A stretch of DNA of 8,897 nt from the NCBI GenBank assembly GCA_031270215.1, contig JAISYB010000129.1, positions 1-8,897 of the forward strand, given 5' to 3'. The position numbers were made by a program, and so were the translations under genes. This document shows, one piece after another, positions 6,435-8,897 of the stretch (the stretch's first letter is position 1; each line of letters starts with the position of its first letter). The stretch is from Streptococcaceae bacterium (GTDB taxonomy: Bacteria; Bacillota; Bacilli; Lactobacillales; Streptococcaceae). A model generated the notes under the pieces. That model was given only the letters and a program-made list of their open reading frames with translations, did no database searches and was not told the origin of the DNA.

Positions 6435-7232
6435 TTATATTGCAAATAATTCTGTTGCTTGAATAGGGGAAGTGTCTAATACTTTAAATTGTTCGTTCAC
6501 ACCCAAGTCATTTTGCATCAAGGTTGTTGTCATTGTCATATGCGCTAATTCAACGATATTATTTTCCTTGCTTAAATGTCCCAAAAAAATCCGCTTCGTT
6601 TTATCTCCTAAAACCTCGGTCATGACCTTGGAGCTGTCGTCATTTGATAAATGCCCCTTATCACTTAAAATCCGCTGCTTAAGCCGCCATGGATAATTAC
6701 CCATTCGTAAAATTTCGATGTCATGGTTGCTTTCGATTAAGTAACAATTCGCATTTTTGATAATACCACGCATGCGATCGGAAACATATCCTGTATCCGT
6801 CAGCATAACAAATGATTTATTATCTTTCATGAAACGATAAAATTGTGGCTCAGAAGCGTCATGGCTAACACCAAAGCTTTCGATATCAATGTCACCAAAC
6901 GTTTTTGTTTTACCAAGCTCGAAGATTTTTTTTTGCGCAATGTCGATTTCTCCGACGCATTTCTCCATTTCCAACCAAGTTTTATGATTGGCATGAACGT
7001 TCATTTTGTATTTTCTTGCTAACACACCGACACCGTGAATATGATCCCGGTGCTCATGTGTGACAAATAAATCATCAATTTCTTCTGGCGTACGGTCAAT
7101 TTCTGCAAGCAATTCCGTGATTTTTTTTCCGGAAAGACCGGCATCTACCAAAATCTTTTTTTGAGCTGTTTCAATATATAAAGAATTTCCAGAACTCCCG
7201 GAAGCTAAGATACTTACTTTAAAATCATTCAC
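6435..7232 (-). CDS. walJ: MBL-fold metallohydrolase WalJ (YycJ/VicX)
   Basis: This is a metallo-beta-lactamase-fold phosphodiesterase-like enzyme. The ligands are visible, numbered from the upstream ATG: T-H62-E-H64-R-D66-H67 as the HxHxDH metal site, H127 in V-S-H-D-A, D149 in L-T-D-T-G, H173 in S-N-H-D, and H222 in G-H-L-S. S12-type early motif L-A-S-G-S-S-G-N is typical of the family. In Bacillus and streptococci the gene is the last of the WalRK (VicRK) cell-wall two-component operon and has been linked to DNA replication/repair coordination and wall stress; its exact substrate is unresolved. I chose the GTG at 7230-7232 (265 residues). The ATG at 7239-7241 (268 residues) directly abuts the only Shine-Dalgarno, AGAGG, leaving no spacer, while the GTG has nine bases. 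Here it is a single-gene unit without walR/walK beside it. Confidence 0.92.
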   Translation of the reverse strand: MNDFKVSILASGSSGNSLYIETAQKKILVDAGLSGKKITELLAEIDRTPEEIDDLFVTHEHRDHIHGVGVLARKYKMNVHANHKTWLEMEKCVGEIDIAQKKIFELGKTKTFGDIDIESFGVSHDASEPQFYRFMKDNKSFVMLTDTGYVSDRMRGIIKNANCYLIESNHDIEILRMGNYPWRLKQRILSDKGHLSNDDSSKVMTEVLGDKTKRIFLGHLSKENNIVELAHMTMTTTLMQNDLGVNEQFKVLDTSPIQATELFAI

Positions 7233-7241
7233 GATTATCAT

Positions 7242-7246
7242 CCTCT
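7242..7246 (-). promoter_or_regulatory. Ribosome binding site that decides the walJ start
   Basis: On the minus strand AGAGG ends one base before an ATG (7239-7241), too close to serve it, but nine bases before an in-frame GTG (7230-7232). This favours the GTG as the true start. An ATG at 7226-7228 is out of frame. Confidence 0.6.
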
Positions 7247-7255
7247 CAACATTTT

Positions 7256-7284
7256 ATTATACGTTGAAATGGCTAAAATTTAAA
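7256..7284 (-). promoter_or_regulatory. Sigma-A promoter of walJ
   Basis: A perfect TATAAT -10 (plus-strand 7256-7261) with TTTAAA as -35 (7279-7284) at 17-base spacing. Transcription would start near 7249, only a few bases before the Shine-Dalgarno, giving a leader of under 20 bases to the GTG. The -35 overlaps the left arm of an inverted repeat at 7283-7296. Confidence 0.65.
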
Positions 7285-7296
7285 GTAACATTACTT
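7283..7296. repeat. Inverted repeat in the divergent walJ/citrate synthase region
   Basis: AAGTAA (7283-7288), a CA spacer, then TTACTT (7291-7296) form an exact 6-base inverted repeat. It touches the walJ -35 and lies just upstream of the citrate synthase -35. Position and symmetry are those of an operator, but in AT-rich DNA a chance match is possible. Confidence 0.35.
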
Positions 7297-7335
7297 AATA
7301 GAAAATCTAATAGACAATTTACCTAAATTCTATTA
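7296..7335. repeat. Three copies of heptamer TAATAGA around the citrate synthase promoter
   Basis: TAATAGA occurs at 7296-7302 and again at 7308-7314, 12 bases apart. Its reverse complement TCTATTA is at 7329-7335. The second and third copies face each other and overlap the -35 and -10 boxes respectively. This arrangement suggests a repressor or activator target controlling citrate synthase. The protein is unknown. Confidence 0.4.
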
Positions 7336-7339
7336 AAAT
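7311..7339 (+). promoter_or_regulatory. Sigma-A promoter of citrate synthase
   Basis: TAGACA (7311-7316), a 17-base spacer, and TAAAAT (7334-7339): five of six matches to each consensus box. Predicted start is near 7346, leaving a leader of about 40 bases before the ATG. Confidence 0.72.
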
Positions 7340-7385
7340 GGGGGAACACGTAAATGTCGTTTTGTATTTGGAGTAGGAGGATTAT

Positions 7386-8747
7386 ATGCCAAAGGAATTT
7401 CAACTAACGCAAGATATTCTAAAGCTTGCTGAAAAGACACTCAATAATACGAAAATTAATAACGAATTTTATCATAAGTACGATGTCAAAAAAGGTTTAA
7501 GAGATATTGATGGTAAAGGCGTTTTAGCAGGATTGACGAATATTTCAATGATTCAATCGGTACAGGTATTATCAGATGGAACAAGACAGCCGATTCCTGG
7601 GATTCTTGAATACCGTGGTTATAATGTTAAGGAGCTAGTCGGAGGATTTCGGACAGACGGGCGTTTTGGATTTGAGGAAGTATCTTATTTGCTGCTTTTT
7701 GGGGAGCTGCCAGATTGCTCTCAATTAGAAGCGTTTAAGGCATTACTTGCCAGCAAGAGAACGCTGCCGACTAATTTTGTTAGAGATGTGATTATGAAGG
7801 CGCCAAGCAGCGATATCATGAACTCGATTAGCCGCTCTCTTTTAACGCTGGCGACCTATGACCCGAATGTAAATACAATCAATATTCCTAATGTATTGAA
7901 TCAAAGCTTGATGTTAATCAGTGTTTTTCCACTTTTGGCGATCTATGCCTATCATGCTTATGCACATTATGATTTGAGTGAGAGCATGTATATTCATTAT
8001 CCTGATGCAGATTTGTCAACGGCAGAAAACATCTTGCGCTTACTTAGACCAGATAAAAAGTATGTTGATATTGAAGCAAAGGTGTTAGACCTAGCATTAA
8101 TTTTACATATGGAGCACGGTGGAGGGAATAACTCGACTTTTACAACGCATGTTGTCACCAGCTCTGGAACAGACACGTATTCAACGATTTCAGCTGCGCT
8201 TAGCTCATTAAAAGGGCCTAAGCATGGCGGTGCTAATATCAAAGTGACTGAGATGATGAGGGATATTAAGGCAAATGTGGCAGATATTACTTCAGAGAGA
8301 GAAATTAAGCTATATTTGAAGCGTATTTTGAGGAAAGAGACATTCGATAAAAAGGGTTTAATCTATGGTATGGGTCACGCTGTTTATACAATCAGTGATC
8401 CACGGGCAGATTTATTTAGAGAGTTTGTCAGTAAGTTAGCAACTGCAAAAGGCCTACATGACGAATTTGAATTTTACAGTAAAATTGAACAATTAGCGCC
8501 CAAGGTTATTGCCGAAGAAAGAAATATATATAAAGGTGTTTCAGCCAATGTTGATTTTTATAGTGGATTTGTTTATCACATGCTTGATTTGCCGGATGAA
8601 CTATACACACCATTATTTGCTATTGCAAGAATTGTTGGCTGGTCGGCACATCGAATGGAAGAGTTGATTAATATGAATAAAATTATTCGTCCAGCATATG
8701 AAAGCATTGCTGAAAAGCGCTCATATAAGCCCTTGTCAGAACGCTAA
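7386..8747 (+). CDS. gltA: Citrate synthase (citrate/2-methylcitrate synthase family)
   Basis: This 453-residue enzyme condenses acetyl-CoA with oxaloacetate to citrate in the cytoplasm. Catalytic residues are present: H280 in K-H-G-G-A-N, H331 in G-M-G-H-A-V-Y, and D390 in V-D-F-Y-S-G-F-V-Y, with D338-P-R340-A for oxaloacetate binding and R415-I-V-G-W-S-A-H and R435-P-A-Y near the C-terminus. E73-Y-R-G-Y (75-79) is the usual 'Y-R-G' block. It is longer than Bacillus CitZ (about 372) and carries an extended N-terminal helical region. G-H-A-V-Y, where the E. coli enzyme has G-H-R-V-Y, is a feature I associate with the Firmicutes anaerobe-type clade; 2-methylcitrate synthesis cannot be excluded from sequence. 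AGGAGG at 7375-7380 sets the start. No aconitase or isocitrate dehydrogenase gene follows, and a terminator closes the unit at once. Confidence 0.93.
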   Translation: MPKEFQLTQDILKLAEKTLNNTKINNEFYHKYDVKKGLRDIDGKGVLAGLTNISMIQSVQVLSDGTRQPIPGILEYRGYNVKELVGGFRTDGRFGFEEVSYLLLFGELPDCSQLEAFKALLASKRTLPTNFVRDVIMKAPSSDIMNSISRSLLTLATYDPNVNTINIPNVLNQSLMLISVFPLLAIYAYHAYAHYDLSESMYIHYPDADLSTAENILRLLRPDKKYVDIEAKVLDLALILHMEHGGGNNSTFTTHVVTSSGTDTYSTISAALSSLKGPKHGGANIKVTEMMRDIKANVADITSEREIKLYLKRILRKETFDKKGLIYGMGHAVYTISDPRADLFREFVSKLATAKGLHDEFEFYSKIEQLAPKVIAEERNIYKGVSANVDFYSGFVYHMLDLPDELYTPLFAIARIVGWSAHRMEELINMNKIIRPAYESIAEKRSYKPLSER

Positions 8748-8771
8748 GAATAAAGTCAGATAGCGTTTTTT
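8738..8771 (+). terminator. Terminator overlapping the citrate synthase stop codon
   Basis: AACGCTA at 8740-8746 pairs with TAGCGTT at 8761-8767, extendable by a G-T wobble and an A-T pair to 8738/8769, around a 14-base loop. It runs into six T's (8766-8771). The left arm contains the last sense codon and most of the TAA stop. Confidence 0.75.
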
Positions 8772-8792
8772 CCACGTGAAATCCGAAAGGGG

Positions 8793-8853
8793 AAAAAAAA
8801 GCTGAAAAAAGATTTGAAAAAGAGTTGACAGTGATATTAAGATTTGATAGTAT
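8793..8853 (+). promoter_or_regulatory. Strong promoter with A-tract UP element, likely of an rRNA operon
   Basis: A consensus TTGACA -35 (8825-8830), a 17-base spacer and TAGTAT as -10 (8848-8853). Upstream lie three A-tracts, 8793-8800, 8805-8810 and 8817-8821, centred about 11 bases apart. This is the pattern of an UP element and of intrinsically bent DNA, as found before rRNA promoters. Transcription would start near 8860. A strong tRNA or other stable-RNA promoter is the alternative. Confidence 0.75.
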
Positions 8854-8859
8854 AAAGAA

Positions 8860-8897
8860 GTTGTCGCAAGAAGTGCCAACGCGATAGTACCTTGAAA
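8860..8897 (+). ncRNA. Start of an untranslated leader, probably 16S rRNA precursor (cut by window end)
   Basis: No start codon with a ribosome site follows the promoter. Instead TTGTCGC (8861-8867) can pair with GCGATA (8881-8886) around a 13-base loop. The window then ends in ACCTTGAAA, which resembles the CTTTGAAAACTGAA-type stretch found in rRNA operon leaders of Streptococcaceae and other Firmicutes. The call rests on recall of those leaders; the 16S gene itself is not in the window. Confidence 0.5.

Noticed and set aside
6175..6462. 95-residue plus-strand reading frame after the YheA-like gene
   Set aside because: It overlaps the YheA-like gene in another frame, runs through the strong terminator hairpin and into the walJ 3' end, and has no ribosome site or recognisable product.
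7293..7307. Possible CodY box upstream of citrate synthase
   Set aside because: Only about 10 of 15 positions match the AATTTTCWGAAAATT consensus; the left half is poor. The TAATAGA repeats describe the region better.
1..8897. CRISPR array, insertion sequence, prophage, tRNA gene or toxin-antitoxin pair
   Set aside because: No regularly spaced repeats, transposase, integrase, terminal inverted repeats or cloverleaf were found on either strand.

Overview
This is an AT-rich, gene-dense chromosomal stretch from a low-GC Gram-positive bacterium, most likely of the order Lactobacillales. The streptococcal/lactococcal side is my best guess. The grounds are the strong AGGAGG-type ribosome binding sites, a VicX-type WalJ protein, a Prs2-type PRPP synthetase followed by a NifS-like cysteine desulfurase and a DUF1831 protein, and a Streptococcaceae-like rRNA leader at the right edge. 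Everything is core or housekeeping in character. I see no mobile element, CRISPR array, phage gene, toxin-antitoxin pair or defence gene.

Layout. (1) 146-2411, plus strand: two U32-family proteins, TrhP1-like and TrhP2-like, probably a two-gene tRNA-hydroxylation operon. (2) 2542-2582: a rho-independent terminator that can serve both converging units. (3) 2617-3204, minus strand: a small secreted lipoprotein of unknown function with a repeated T-V-x-G beta motif and its own good promoter. (4) 3354-6239, plus strand: a four-gene operon prs2 - cysteine desulfurase - DUF1831 - YlbF/YheA-family protein, with gaps of only 27, 9 and 27 bases, closed by a long hairpin terminator at 6306-6356. (5) 6435-7232, minus strand: walJ (yycJ/vicX), away from the walRK operon in which it normally sits. 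(6) 7386-8747, plus strand: a citrate synthase transcribed divergently from walJ, ending in a terminator that overlaps its own stop codon. (7) 8793-8897: phased A-tracts, a near-consensus sigma-A promoter and the start of an untranslated leader, which I read as the upstream control region of an rRNA operon beginning beyond the window.

How the genes relate. TrhP1/TrhP2 (5-hydroxyuridine at the tRNA wobble position) and the desulfurase (a possible sulfur donor for thiolated tRNA or Fe-S clusters) both point to tRNA modification and sulfur metabolism. Prs2 supplies PRPP for nucleotide synthesis, though its substrate loop is unusual. WalJ belongs functionally to cell-wall homeostasis and citrate synthase to carbon and glutamate metabolism; they share only a divergent promoter region with a conspicuous set of short repeats.

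I did not find a convincing undescribed system. The best leads are the altered PRPP loop in Prs2, the repeat-built lipoprotein, the operator-like repeats between walJ and citrate synthase, and the conserved but unexplained desulfurase-DUF1831 pair.
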